This document shows, one piece after another, positions 1 through 8,518 of a stretch of 64,000 nucleotides of DNA (its first letter is position 1; each line of letters opens with the position of its first letter). The stretch lies in the NCBI RefSeq assembly GCF_003390335.1, contig NZ_QUOU01000001.1, positions 2,790,001-2,854,000 on the forward strand. The letters run 5' to 3'. The translations under genes were made by a program, and so were the position numbers. The DNA is from Thalassotalea euphylliae (lineage in GTDB: Bacteria; Pseudomonadota; Gammaproteobacteria; Enterobacterales; Alteromonadaceae). Below the pieces are notes generated by a model, which was not told where the DNA came from, ran no database searches, and worked only from the letters and a program-made list of their open reading frames with translations.

Positions 1-1
1 G

Positions 2-235
2 GCAAAAAACAGTGATAGCGAAGTTGCTTTGAGTAACTGGGATGGTAAAACTTATGAACGTATGACAATTACAGGCTACAGCCAAACTCAAGCGTTCGAT
101 AACTTACTGGCAACTTTTCGTGGCAGAAATAATTCCACTGGCAGCCGCTTAGGTGGCGACTGTCAGCTAACTGCCGCTTGCACGCGTAAATCGCTTAATG
201 AAATGAAAGACAGTATGTGGGTGTCGCAAAAATAA
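2..235 (+). CDS. 3' end of an unrecognised protein gene (partial)
   Basis: The frame is open from the first bases of the window to a TAA at 233-235, so this is the C-terminal part of a gene that begins upstream. A TTG at 29 is in frame, but nothing suggests translation starts there. The visible 77 residues are polar and contain two cysteines six residues apart (CQLTAAC), followed by a Lys/Met-rich tail ending WVSQK. I recognise no domain. The gene converges on ruvB, and a bidirectional hairpin terminator separates them. Compact coding and a proper terminator make it likely to be a real gene. Its function cannot be judged from this fragment. Confidence 0.6.
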   Translation, partial: AKNSDSEVALSNWDGKTYERMTITGYSQTQAFDNLLATFRGRNNSTGSRLGGDCQLTAACTRKSLNEMKDSMWVSQK

Positions 236-291
236 ACAACACATGCAATAACAAGGTCTGAAATAAGTAATCTATTGCTCGCTCAGAAACT

Positions 292-328
292 AAAAAGGGC
301 TAACTTGATCGTTAACCCTTTATTTATT
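292..328. terminator. Bidirectional terminator between the first gene and ruvB
   Basis: The stem AAAGGGCTAAC / GTTAACCCTTT has one mismatch and a TTGATC loop. It is followed by an AT-rich tail on the plus strand and by TTTTT on the minus strand. It lies in the gap between two converging genes. Confidence 0.75.
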
Positions 329-363
329 CAATTTTGACGATTTTTGCCCCATTACAACTGATA

Positions 364-1368
364 TCAAGCGGGTTTAGCTAGTCCAAAATGGTGATAAGTT
401 CGTTCAGTGACGATACGCCCACGTGGCGTACGTTGTAAAAAGCCTTGTTGAATTAGGAAAGGTTCGAGCACATCTTCAATGGTTTCGCGCTCTTCGCCAA
501 TCGCCGCTGCCAGATTATCCAGCCCTACAGGCCCACCCATAAATTTATCGATAATAGCTTGCAGTAACTTTCTGTCCATAATGTCGAAGCCTTCATTATC
601 CACTTCTAACATATCAAGTGCACTGGCAGCACTTTCTTTGTTAACGATGCCGCCAGTTTTAATGTCGGCATAATCACGTACTCGACGCAATAAACGATTG
701 GCGATTCGCGGCGTGCCACGCGAGCGGCGTGCCACTTCAAATGCACCTTCTTCATCAATGGTTAAATTCAAAAAGTGTGCTGAGCGAGCAACGATATCGG
801 TTAAATCTTTTGCCGAATAAAACTCTAAGCGCTGCACAATACCAAAGCGATCTCTAAGTGGTGACGTTAGCGCTCCTGCTCTTGTGGTTGCGCCAATCAA
901 AGTAAAAGGGGGTAAGTCGAGTTTAATCGAGCGAGCGGCTGGCCCTTCGCCAATCATAATATCCAGTTGATAGTCTTCCATGGCGGGGTATAAGACTTCT
1001 TCCACCATAGGGCTTAAACGATGAATTTCGTCAATAAAGAGGACGTCGTTTTCTTCCAAGTTGGTGAGCAGCGCTGCTAAATCGCCCGCTTTTTCCAATA
1101 CTGGTCCAGAAGTGGTGCGAATACTCACGCCCATTTCGTTAGCAACAATATTGGCGAGTGTCGTTTTACCTAAGCCCGGTGGACCAAAAATCAATAGATG
1201 ATCAAGTGGCTCATTGCGTTTTTTTGCTGCTGGAATAAAAATTTCCATTTGCGCTTTAACGTGATCTTGCCCGGTGTAATCCGCCAGCATTTTCGGGCGA
1301 ATCGCGCGATCTACCCCTTCGTCTTCTATGGTTGCCGCTGGCTGGATTAGTCGATCTGCTTCTATCAT
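364..1368 (-). CDS. ruvB: Holliday junction branch migration ATPase RuvB
   Basis: RuvB is the hexameric AAA+ motor that drives branch migration of Holliday junctions on RuvA tetramers. The 334 residues match the normal family length. Visible motifs are Walker A GPPGLGKT (about 62-69), Walker B with DEIH (113-116), sensor/arginine-finger region LTSPLRDRFG, and a C-terminal winged helix ending in GRIVTERTYHHFG. The gene follows ruvA after a 65-bp gap on the same strand and is probably cotranscribed from the promoter in front of ruvA, which carries an SOS-box-like site. The ATG at 1368 gives the usual N-terminus (MIEADRLI). Identification is secure. Confidence 0.98.
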   Translation of the reverse strand: MIEADRLIQPAATIEDEGVDRAIRPKMLADYTGQDHVKAQMEIFIPAAKKRNEPLDHLLIFGPPGLGKTTLANIVANEMGVSIRTTSGPVLEKAGDLAALLTNLEENDVLFIDEIHRLSPMVEEVLYPAMEDYQLDIMIGEGPAARSIKLDLPPFTLIGATTRAGALTSPLRDRFGIVQRLEFYSAKDLTDIVARSAHFLNLTIDEEGAFEVARRSRGTPRIANRLLRRVRDYADIKTGGIVNKESAASALDMLEVDNEGFDIMDRKLLQAIIDKFMGGPVGLDNLAAAIGEERETIEDVLEPFLIQQGFLQRTPRGRIVTERTYHHFGLAKPA

Positions 1369-1433
1369 CTATATTCTTCTGTTTTTGACTTGTTCTGTGT
1401 CTTAGTTACGTTTTAGGCGTAATGCTTTACTAA

Positions 1434-2054
1434 CTACAGCATTGCCTTTAAGGCATCTTTAATCAGCTGCTCACTGGATTTACTGGCATCATACACGGCT
1501 TTAATCGCTTTATCAGCTTGCGCTTGCGAGTAACCCAATGAAACAAGGGCATTAGTCGCATCACCTTTGGCACCACTGACGTTCAACGCGTTATCGGCTG
1601 CCAATTCAAACGGCGCAGCATCCGTTGCAGGGGTAACGAGATCGGCTTGCCAATCTTTAATGCGATCGCGCATTTCAATCAATAAACGCTCCGCCGTTTT
1701 CTTACCAATACCGGGAATTTTAACAATTGTGGTGACATCATCATGAGCAACACAGCTAACAAATTGCTCTGCCGACATACCAGATAAAATTGCCAATGCC
1801 AGCTTAGGACCTACGCCACTCGCTTTAATTAACAAGCGGAATAGTTTGCGATCAACCTGGGTAGCGAAGCCGTAAAGCAATTGTGCATCTTCACGCACGA
1901 CAAAATGGGTATAAAGTGTGGTTTCTTGATTTAATTCAGGTAATGCATATAGCGTGGTCATCGGCACTTGCACTTCATAACCCACGCCATTGCAATCAAT
2001 GATGATATCTGGCGGCTGTTTGACTAATAATTTGCCACGTAATTGTCCTATCAC
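1434..2054 (-). CDS. ruvA: Holliday junction branch migration protein RuvA
   Basis: RuvA binds the four-way DNA junction as a tetramer and loads RuvB. The 206 residues match the family. The N-terminal OB fold begins MIGQLRGKLL, helix-hairpin-helix motifs are visible (ASGVGPKLALAIL and IPGIGKKTAERLL), and the small C-terminal domain that contacts RuvB carries the ALVSLGYSQAQADKAI region. The gene is first in the ruvAB unit, with a candidate LexA box 94 bp upstream of its start. ruvC lies upstream on the same strand but outside the SOS site, as in E. coli. Confidence 0.98.
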   Translation of the reverse strand: MIGQLRGKLLVKQPPDIIIDCNGVGYEVQVPMTTLYALPELNQETTLYTHFVVREDAQLLYGFATQVDRKLFRLLIKASGVGPKLALAILSGMSAEQFVSCVAHDDVTTIVKIPGIGKKTAERLLIEMRDRIKDWQADLVTPATDAAPFELAADNALNVSGAKGDATNALVSLGYSQAQADKAIKAVYDASKSSEQLIKDALKAML

Positions 2055-2147
2055 GGCACATCCTCTTTACTGCTCCTAGCTGAGCAGCTTACTGTTCAGC
2101 TATGCTAAGTGTTTCTAGCTTACTTATTTAATAAAGCGAGCTTAACA

Positions 2148-2163
2148 CTAGATATATATACAG
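2148..2163 (-). promoter_or_regulatory. Near-consensus LexA (SOS) box upstream of ruvAB
   Basis: On the minus strand the site reads CTGTATATATATCTAG. The gammaproteobacterial LexA consensus is CTG-N10-CAG with an alternating TA core, so one half-site is perfect (with TA before it) and the other has a single change, CAG to TAG. It sits 94 bp upstream of the ruvA start, between ruvC and ruvA. In E. coli ruvAB is LexA-regulated and ruvC is not. That the site works here is inference. Confidence 0.7.
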
Positions 2164-2188
2164 TAAACTGATTTCACTGCCTGAGCAC

Positions 2189-2719
2189 TTATTTACGTAA
2201 GCGGCCTCGCACCGTTTTACTCACCTGTCCTGCCATTTTAACAATCGAATCATGACTATGGGCATGACAGAGCGCAACCGCCAGTGCATCGGCGGCATCC
2301 GCTTGGGGTGTCCCCGGCAGTTTAAGGATGGATTTGACCATATGTTGCACTTGGGTTTTATCGGCAGCACCTGTGCCAACCACAGATTGTTTGATCTGGC
2401 GCGCAGAATACTCCGCGATCGACATGCCAGCATTCGTTGCGGCGACAATTGCCGCCCCTCTTGCTTGTCCTAGTTTTAGCGCCGAATCAGGGTTAGTTGC
2501 CATAAACACCTGTTCAATGGCGAACATATCTGGCTTAAATTGAATTATCAGCTCAGAAACACCCGCAAAGATAGTTTGTAAACGCGTGCCTAAGTCTTCC
2601 CCTGCGGCAATGGCTTTAATACAGCCACTCCCTAAATACGTAAATTTTCGCCCTTGTTGTTCGATAACACCGTAACCAGTAAAGCGTGAACCGGGGTCAA
2701 TACCTAAGATGATTGCCAA
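2189..2719 (-). CDS. ruvC: Crossover junction endodeoxyribonuclease RuvC
   Basis: RuvC is the dimeric resolvase that cuts Holliday junctions processed by RuvAB. I start it at a TTG (2719-2717), giving MAIILGIDPG..., the canonical N-terminus, and 176 residues against 173 in E. coli. A GGGA seven bases upstream can serve as ribosome site. The open frame extends 20 codons further to 2779, but that part overlaps the aspS terminator hairpin and has no counterpart in the family. Catalytic acids are visible in GIDPGS, FAIEQVF and DAADALAVAL. The gene lies between aspS and ruvA. The yebC gene often found between aspS and ruvC in related bacteria is absent here. Confidence 0.95.
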   Translation of the reverse strand: MAIILGIDPGSRFTGYGVIEQQGRKFTYLGSGCIKAIAAGEDLGTRLQTIFAGVSELIIQFKPDMFAIEQVFMATNPDSALKLGQARGAAIVAATNAGMSIAEYSARQIKQSVVGTGAADKTQVQHMVKSILKLPGTPQADAADALAVALCHAHSHDSIVKMAGQVSKTVRGRLRK

Positions 2720-2753
2720 TTCGCTATCCCAATCTCTTGTTGAAAAGTTTCCA

Positions 2754-2807
2754 CAAAAAAACGCGCGGGTTTGAAGCATTAATGCTGTTTAAAACCCTAG
2801 CGCGTTT
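2754..2807 (-). terminator. Terminator of aspS
   Basis: On the minus strand, AACGCGC and GGGTTT pair with their complements across a long loop with a TA bulge, and a run of seven T follows the stem (GCGCGTTTTTTT). It lies 65 bp after the aspS stop. It overlaps the N-terminal extension of the ruvC frame, which argues that ruvC starts downstream at the TTG. Confidence 0.75.
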
Positions 2808-2871
2808 TACGACTTTACAGAAATGATCTAAGGAAGCAATGTAATTCACAGCTTCCCGTTGCCATTAACTA

Positions 2872-4653
2872 TTATGCTTGTTCAGCTTTTTCGTCTTGCT
2901 TGGCAATCGTGGCAATACTTAACTCTGCTAATTGCGCCGGGTTTGCTTGACCCGGTGCGTTGGTTAATGGACATGCCGCCGTAGTTGTTTTCGGGAATGC
3001 CATTACGTCACGAATAGAGCTTGCACCTGTCATTAGCATCACTAGACGGTCAAGACCGAACGCTAAACCAGCATGTGGTGGCGCACCGTACTGCAGTGCT
3101 TCTAATAAGAAACCAAATTTCTCTTGTGCTTCTTCATCGCTGATACCTAGAATTCTGAATACCGCGGCTTGCATTGCTTGGTCGTGGATACGTACTGAAC
3201 CACCACCTAACTCACAACCATTTAGTACCATATCGTAAGCGTTTGAAAGCGCGCCAATTGGGTTTGCTTCAAGCTCTTCTGGCGTCATATTACTTGGTGC
3301 AGTAAATGGGTGGTGAAGTGCATGTAAGTGGCCGTCAACTTCTTCAAACATTGGGAAGTCTACAACCCATAGTGGTTTCCACTCGTCTGTGGTTAAGCCC
3401 AAGTCTTCACCAAGTTTTAAACGCAATGCGCCTAAAGATTCAGTAACTACGTTGTAGCTGTCTGAACCGAAGAAAATAATGTCGCCAGTTTCTGCGCCAG
3501 TGCGCTCTAGTAACGCGTTAACCGCTGTTTCATCTAAGAATTTAAGAATTGGCGATTGGATACCTTCCATGCCAGCGGCTTTGTCGTTCACTTTCAGCCA
3601 CGGCATACCTTTCGCGCCGTAAATGCCAACAAATTTTGTTAGGTCATCAATGTTCTTACGAGAGAACTGGGCTGCACCTTGTGGTACACGAATAACCGCA
3701 ACGCGGCCTTTTTCATCATTCGCTGGGCCTGAGAATACTTTGAATTCGACATCTTTTAAGATGTCTGCCACGTCAACAATTTCAAGCGGGTTACGCAAGT
3801 CTGGCTTGTCTGAGCCAAAACGTGTCATCGCTTCTGAGTATGGCATGCGTGGGAAGTCGCCTAGGTCAACATCCAGTAATTTAATGAATAAATCACGGAT
3901 CATTTTTTCCGTCACTGCCATCACTTGATCAGCCGTCATAAATGACGTTTCAATATCTATTTGAGTAAATTCTGGTTGGCGATCAGCACGTAAATCTTCA
4001 TCGCGGAAACACTTAACGATTTGGTAGTAACGCTCCATGCCGGACATCATCAGCAATTGCTTAAATAATTGCGGCGATTGTGGCAAGGCGAAGAAGCTGC
4101 CTTTGTGCGTGCGACTTGGTACTAAGTAATCACGCGCACCTTCTGGTGTAGCGGCGGTAAGAATTGGCGTTTCGATATCCATAAAGTCTTGCGACTCTAA
4201 CGATTCACGCACCGCTGCGGTTACTTTCGCACGAAAACGCAAACGCTCTGTCATTTCTGGGCGACGTAAATCTAAGTAGCGGTACTTTAAGCGTTGCTCT
4301 TCTGAGTTATCTTGGTTGAAGTCTAACGGCAATGGCGCTGCGCGGTTCAAAATGTTTAGCTCTAAACCTAATACTTCAATGGCACCTGTTGCCATGTCTT
4401 TGTTAACTTGGCTCTCAGGGCGTGCGCGCACTTTACCTTTAACCTGTACACAGAACTCATTGCGCAATGTGTTAGCCGTTTCAAGTACTTCGGGTAAATC
4501 TGGGTCAAATACCACTTGCACTATGCCTTCGCGATCACGCAAATCTAAAAAGATCACAGCGCCTAAGTCGCGACGACGATTAACCCAACCACATAAAGTG
4601 ACTTCTTGCCCAACGTGAGATTCGTTAACCTCACCACAATAAAGAGTACGCAT
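2872..4653 (-). CDS. aspS: Aspartyl-tRNA synthetase
   Basis: This class II synthetase charges tRNA-Asp with aspartate. The 593 residues match the bacterial type. The N-terminal anticodon-binding OB fold starts MRTLYCGEVNESHVGQEV with CGWVNRRRDLG. The catalytic domain follows (RYLDLRRPEM, FRDEDLRADRQPEFTQ as motif 2, the bacterial GAD insert, HHPFTAP), and motif 3 is GLAFGLDRLVML. The gene is on its own, with a terminator behind it and the terminator of the upstream cyclase in front. Whether the enzyme discriminates tRNA-Asn cannot be told from the motifs I can read. Confidence 0.98.
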   Translation of the reverse strand: MRTLYCGEVNESHVGQEVTLCGWVNRRRDLGAVIFLDLRDREGIVQVVFDPDLPEVLETANTLRNEFCVQVKGKVRARPESQVNKDMATGAIEVLGLELNILNRAAPLPLDFNQDNSEEQRLKYRYLDLRRPEMTERLRFRAKVTAAVRESLESQDFMDIETPILTAATPEGARDYLVPSRTHKGSFFALPQSPQLFKQLLMMSGMERYYQIVKCFRDEDLRADRQPEFTQIDIETSFMTADQVMAVTEKMIRDLFIKLLDVDLGDFPRMPYSEAMTRFGSDKPDLRNPLEIVDVADILKDVEFKVFSGPANDEKGRVAVIRVPQGAAQFSRKNIDDLTKFVGIYGAKGMPWLKVNDKAAGMEGIQSPILKFLDETAVNALLERTGAETGDIIFFGSDSYNVVTESLGALRLKLGEDLGLTTDEWKPLWVVDFPMFEEVDGHLHALHHPFTAPSNMTPEELEANPIGALSNAYDMVLNGCELGGGSVRIHDQAMQAAVFRILGISDEEAQEKFGFLLEALQYGAPPHAGLAFGLDRLVMLMTGASSIRDVMAFPKTTTAACPLTNAPGQANPAQLAELSIATIAKQDEKAEQA

Positions 4654-4672
4654 CTAGAAATATCCTGACATG

Positions 4673-4696
4673 AAAAACCCGCCATCATTAGCGGGG
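4673..4696 (-). terminator. Terminator of the three-SBP GGDEF gene
   Basis: On the minus strand CCCGC-TAATGATG-GCGGG is followed directly by TTTTT. It lies about 115 bp past the stop of the 4811-7666 gene and just before aspS, so the two are separate transcription units. Confidence 0.75.
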
Positions 4697-4810
4697 AATA
4701 CATAAAATTGCGGATATTATATAGAAAAGCGCGCCAATGTCACCCGATGCAAGACCTGCATGGGCAAATTATCGCTTGCCATTTTAAAGCGATGAAAATA
4801 GCGACAATTG

Positions 4811-7666
4811 TTAACGATAGCTAAAGTTATTTTTACCCGACGATTTAACGCGGTACATTAAATTATCAGCAGTTTTTAACAAATCGGCGCCATTGTCTGC
4901 GTCTTCTGGAAATACTGAGATACCGATACTAGAGCCCAACGTTGCTTGATACTGATCGCCAAGAAACGGCTTACTGACCACATCGATGATTTTCTCTGCG
5001 ATAAATGCGGCTTCTTCCTTGTTATTCAGGCTGGTTAACAAGATAACAAATTCATCGCCACCAAAGCGGCAGATAGTATCAGATTTTCGTACACATCCTC
5101 TAAGGCGCTCAGCAACTTGTTGCAGCACAATGTCGCCAAAATCGTGTCCGTATTTATCGTTTACGCCTTTAAAACCATCAAGGTCAACAAACAATACGGC
5201 GAGCTTTAAGCCTTGTCGCTGATGCAGTGCAATCGCAGACTCCATTTGCGTTTTAATTAAGGTACGATTAGCCAAACCGGTTAACTCGTCATGTGTTGCC
5301 ATGTGTTTCATTTGCAGCTCTAACGCTTTACGTCGATCGACTTCTTTGTGTAATCGACGGTTCCACAGCAAAACGAAAAGAATAATGACGATAATTAAAA
5401 AACCAATTTGCGCAGCAATGCGAGTCACTAACCTTTTATCCCAGCCCGTATGAATATTCACGTCAAACCAGCGATTAAATATTTCTTGCCGCATAGTCTC
5501 GTCGATAACTGACAGCCCTTGATTGAGAATACTCTGCAACATAAGGTTGCCCTTGCGAATGCCAATTCTACTGTCTTGTGGAGGAATTTCTGGAACAACA
5601 GCGACCTCAAGCGGTACTATGCTCTCTTGCTTGGCGAAGGTAGAAGCGACAGGTAACCCTTCTAGGAAACCGTCAACAAACCCTTGTTGAACGGCGATCA
5701 ACCCCTCTGACGTTGTGTTAACCAAGTTAACCGTAATGGCTGGGTAGTTAGTTTTTATCCAGTTGACCAACTGATAGCCTTTCACCACCGCCAGTGTTTT
5801 ACCGTTCATATCGGCCAAACTATCAATACGGCCTAATATTCGGCGATAAGTAATGCTCCACGGCATTTGCCAGTAACTGTCAGAAAAGTCGAAGTCGATA
5901 TTTTGCTTAATCGAACGAGAAACACTAAGCACTATGTCTAATTCCTGTTGTCGAAACGCGTCAATTAGGGCAGACCAGTTTTCATAAGCGAAATATTGCA
6001 GCTCGAAGCCTGCACCTTGAGTGATTGCTTCCACGACATCGCGATTTATCCCTGTTGGCTGCCCTTCTTCGTCGAGAAACTCAAGCGGTTCCCAATCTTT
6101 GACTATGCCCACTTTAAGTACGGGGTTAGCCGCAATCCAGTGGCGCTGTTCATCCGTTAACGGTATCCCTTTTTCTGCAACCGCGTAATGGGAGTTTTCA
6201 TGACTGGTTAACCATATCGACTCAAGTGTGTGGAGATCTTCGCGGGGTATTGCCGCAAAGCCTTTTTTGATTTGCTCGGCAAGTTGATTGTTACCTTCGC
6301 CAACAACAGCAAATAGTTCGATAGGAAATACTGGCGTTTCTAATACGTAAAATAGGCTTTGTAAGTTAGCAGTTACCAGCTTAACTTGCATAGTTTCAAC
6401 TTCTGATATTGCCGCATCAATTTCACCCCGCTCAGCAGCGGTTATCATGTTCGCTAGCTCGGCGAATACATGAAATTCAATATCGGGGTACTGTTCAAGT
6501 AATGGCTGAACATAAAAAGCCGCTTTAAAAACACCGACCCTTTTGCCTGCCAATTGTTCCAATGAAGTAATATTAGGTAAGCGATTGGACACAAATACTT
6601 GTGAATTAAGCTCATAAACTTTTGTTGCTTTTTTTAGCCCGCTTGTTTCGTCAAAAGTACCCGTAAAAGCGATATGCGCATCTATCGCCCCTCGTTGCAA
6701 TTGCGCAAAAGAGCGATTTAGCGAGTCGCCGACAAAATTAACATTCGTGCCCGTTTGCTTCGCCCACAAACGCCACATGTCAATAAATAAACCTTGTGGT
6801 TTGCCAGATGCGGAGTAGCCCATAAATGGCGCAAGGTTGCTTGCAAAACCCAAATTAAGGACACTAGTTTGAGGTGCAATATGAGGCGCAATATTAAGCC
6901 ATTTCTTTTCAATACCCACGCGCTCAGATAAATTGATTTTAGCAAGCCCTTGATTGATGAATGCCAATAACGGCTCGTTAGTTCTCGCCACCGCCGCCTG
7001 AAGGTCTCCAGTAAAATAATTGAGCCGTTTGTATTTTGGAAATATCGCTTGTAACTCGGCAATGCGAGCGTAGCGCTGATCAAATTCGTCTTGCTCGACA
7101 AAAGCCAATAACTCGCCATTGAGCAGTGCATCGTACATTGCTGCACGTGTTGGGAAATAGCGAATGCTGATGTTGTTTGCAGCGGTAATAGCGTCGACAT
7201 TCGCAAGCCCTTTGACAACCCCCACTTTATAGGGGGCTAATTGCTCAAGGCTGAGTATGTCTTGAGCGTTTACATCGACATAAATAAAGCTGTCATGGGG
7301 GTAAATGGAGTGGCTAAAAAGTAAGTTTTCTGCGCCCTCAAATGCCACTAAACCAGCGTGAAAATCTGCATGATGCTTGGTGACATTGGCAATGCTTTGG
7401 TCCCAAGGACTAAGCTTAAAAGTTACCTTAACGCCTTGCCTTTTCGCCCATAGTCGCCAAAAGTCGGCAAAAACTCCCTCCGCTTCACCGTCGTCATTCA
7501 CAAACTGGTACGGGTAGCTATGCTGATGAAAGGCAATGGTATATTGTTCTTTTAATGAGGGCTTACTGACTTGTGATGCGAGAGTTGGAGTGCTTAAAAA
7601 GGCAATCAATAGCGCAATAAACCAAAGTACTTCACTAGCAAAAGTAATTACCTTTTTACAATCCAT
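4811..7666 (-). CDS. Membrane diguanylate cyclase with three periplasmic solute-binding domains
   Basis: The protein should make c-di-GMP in response to small solutes in the periplasm. I start it at the ATG at 7666 (MDCKKVITF), because GGTAGGGA lies just upstream; the frame runs 12 codons further. It has 951 residues: a signal peptide or anchor (to about 31), three consecutive SBP_bac_3-type domains (about 40-260, 270-490 and 510-735, each with a YPYQFV- or PFMGYS-like ligand-loop start), one membrane segment (about 747-768) and a GGDEF domain. GGDEF is intact at 869-873, and RKSD five residues before it is an RxxD inhibitory site. An active, feedback-inhibited enzyme is therefore likely. Three tandem binding domains are unusual; the ligands are unknown, with amino acids or other polar solutes possible. 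Confidence 0.9.
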   Translation of the reverse strand: MDCKKVITFASEVLWFIALLIAFLSTPTLASQVSKPSLKEQYTIAFHQHSYPYQFVNDDGEAEGVFADFWRLWAKRQGVKVTFKLSPWDQSIANVTKHHADFHAGLVAFEGAENLLFSHSIYPHDSFIYVDVNAQDILSLEQLAPYKVGVVKGLANVDAITAANNISIRYFPTRAAMYDALLNGELLAFVEQDEFDQRYARIAELQAIFPKYKRLNYFTGDLQAAVARTNEPLLAFINQGLAKINLSERVGIEKKWLNIAPHIAPQTSVLNLGFASNLAPFMGYSASGKPQGLFIDMWRLWAKQTGTNVNFVGDSLNRSFAQLQRGAIDAHIAFTGTFDETSGLKKATKVYELNSQVFVSNRLPNITSLEQLAGKRVGVFKAAFYVQPLLEQYPDIEFHVFAELANMITAAERGEIDAAISEVETMQVKLVTANLQSLFYVLETPVFPIELFAVVGEGNNQLAEQIKKGFAAIPREDLHTLESIWLTSHENSHYAVAEKGIPLTDEQRHWIAANPVLKVGIVKDWEPLEFLDEEGQPTGINRDVVEAITQGAGFELQYFAYENWSALIDAFRQQELDIVLSVSRSIKQNIDFDFSDSYWQMPWSITYRRILGRIDSLADMNGKTLAVVKGYQLVNWIKTNYPAITVNLVNTTSEGLIAVQQGFVDGFLEGLPVASTFAKQESIVPLEVAVVPEIPPQDSRIGIRKGNLMLQSILNQGLSVIDETMRQEIFNRWFDVNIHTGWDKRLVTRIAAQIGFLIIVIILFVLLWNRRLHKEVDRRKALELQMKHMATHDELTGLANRTLIKTQMESAIALHQRQGLKLAVLFVDLDGFKGVNDKYGHDFGDIVLQQVAERLRGCVRKSDTICRFGGDEFVILLTSLNNKEEAAFIAEKIIDVVSKPFLGDQYQATLGSSIGISVFPEDADNGADLLKTADNLMYRVKSSGKNNFSYR

Positions 7667-7774
7667 TAAATCCCTACCTTCCATAATCTTACATTCAACC
7701 ATGCAATATTATCTTATCAAGATCAATCCATTCGGTTAAAATAGCCGCCATTTTAGCGACCTTAGCTGCGTTAT

Positions 7775-8518
7775 ATGCAAAAAAACGACACAGATTTAAT
7801 TTATTCAAACCCACACAGCCAAGTCAAAGATTTCACTTTTGACGCGCAAGTGGTCGAAGTATTCCCTGATATGATCAGCCGCTCTGTTCCGGGTTATAAC
7901 ACCATCATTGATACTATTGGCCGATTAAGTCAGCGCTATGTACAAGACGACTCAACGGCCTATGATCTCGGCTGCTCTTTGGGTGCCGCAACCTTAGCTA
8001 TGCGCAGAGCAATAACAGCGAACAATGCGAAAATTGTTGGCGTTGACAATTCTCAAGCTATGGTTGAGCGCTGCCAAATGCACGTTGCCGCTTTTAAAGG
8101 CAATACACCCGTTGAGATTTTCAATGACAATATTGAAAACATCGCCATCGAAAATGCGTCGATGGTGGTACTAAACTTTACTCTGCAGTTCATTGAAAAA
8201 GACAAACGCCAAGCGCTTATCAACAAAATCTACCAAGGCCTTAAACCCGGTGGGTTATTAGTATTATCAGAGAAAATTACTCATCGAAATGACCAGACAA
8301 ATGAGCTATTAATCGATTTACACCACGACTTTAAGCGGGCAAACGGTTATAGCGAGTTGGAAATTGCTCAAAAGCGCACCGCACTAGAGAACGTGATGCG
8401 CCCTGACTCACTAGAGGATCACACGGAGCGTTTATCTGACGCGGGGTTTGTTCATATTAGCCAGTGGTTCCAGTGTTTTAATTTCTTATCCATCGTTGCT
8501 TTTAAAGGTGAGTTATAA
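7775..8518 (+). CDS. cmoA: Carboxy-S-adenosyl-L-methionine synthase CmoA
   Basis: CmoA converts S-adenosylmethionine and prephenate to carboxy-SAM, the donor CmoB uses for wobble uridine 34 modification (cmo5U) in tRNAs. The 247 residues match the family. YDLGCSLGAATLA is the nucleotide-binding glycine loop and VGVDNSQAMVERC the acidic strand end. The last codon is followed immediately by the ATG of cmoB, so the two are translationally coupled. The gene diverges from the cyclase gene across about 108 bp. Confidence 0.97.
   Translation: MQKNDTDLIYSNPHSQVKDFTFDAQVVEVFPDMISRSVPGYNTIIDTIGRLSQRYVQDDSTAYDLGCSLGAATLAMRRAITANNAKIVGVDNSQAMVERCQMHVAAFKGNTPVEIFNDNIENIAIENASMVVLNFTLQFIEKDKRQALINKIYQGLKPGGLLVLSEKITHRNDQTNELLIDLHHDFKRANGYSELEIAQKRTALENVMRPDSLEDHTERLSDAGFVHISQWFQCFNFLSIVAFKGEL

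Noticed and set aside
7690..7745. TTGATCTTGATAAG before the cyclase gene as an FNR box
   Set aside because: Only one half-site matches; the other has three mismatches.
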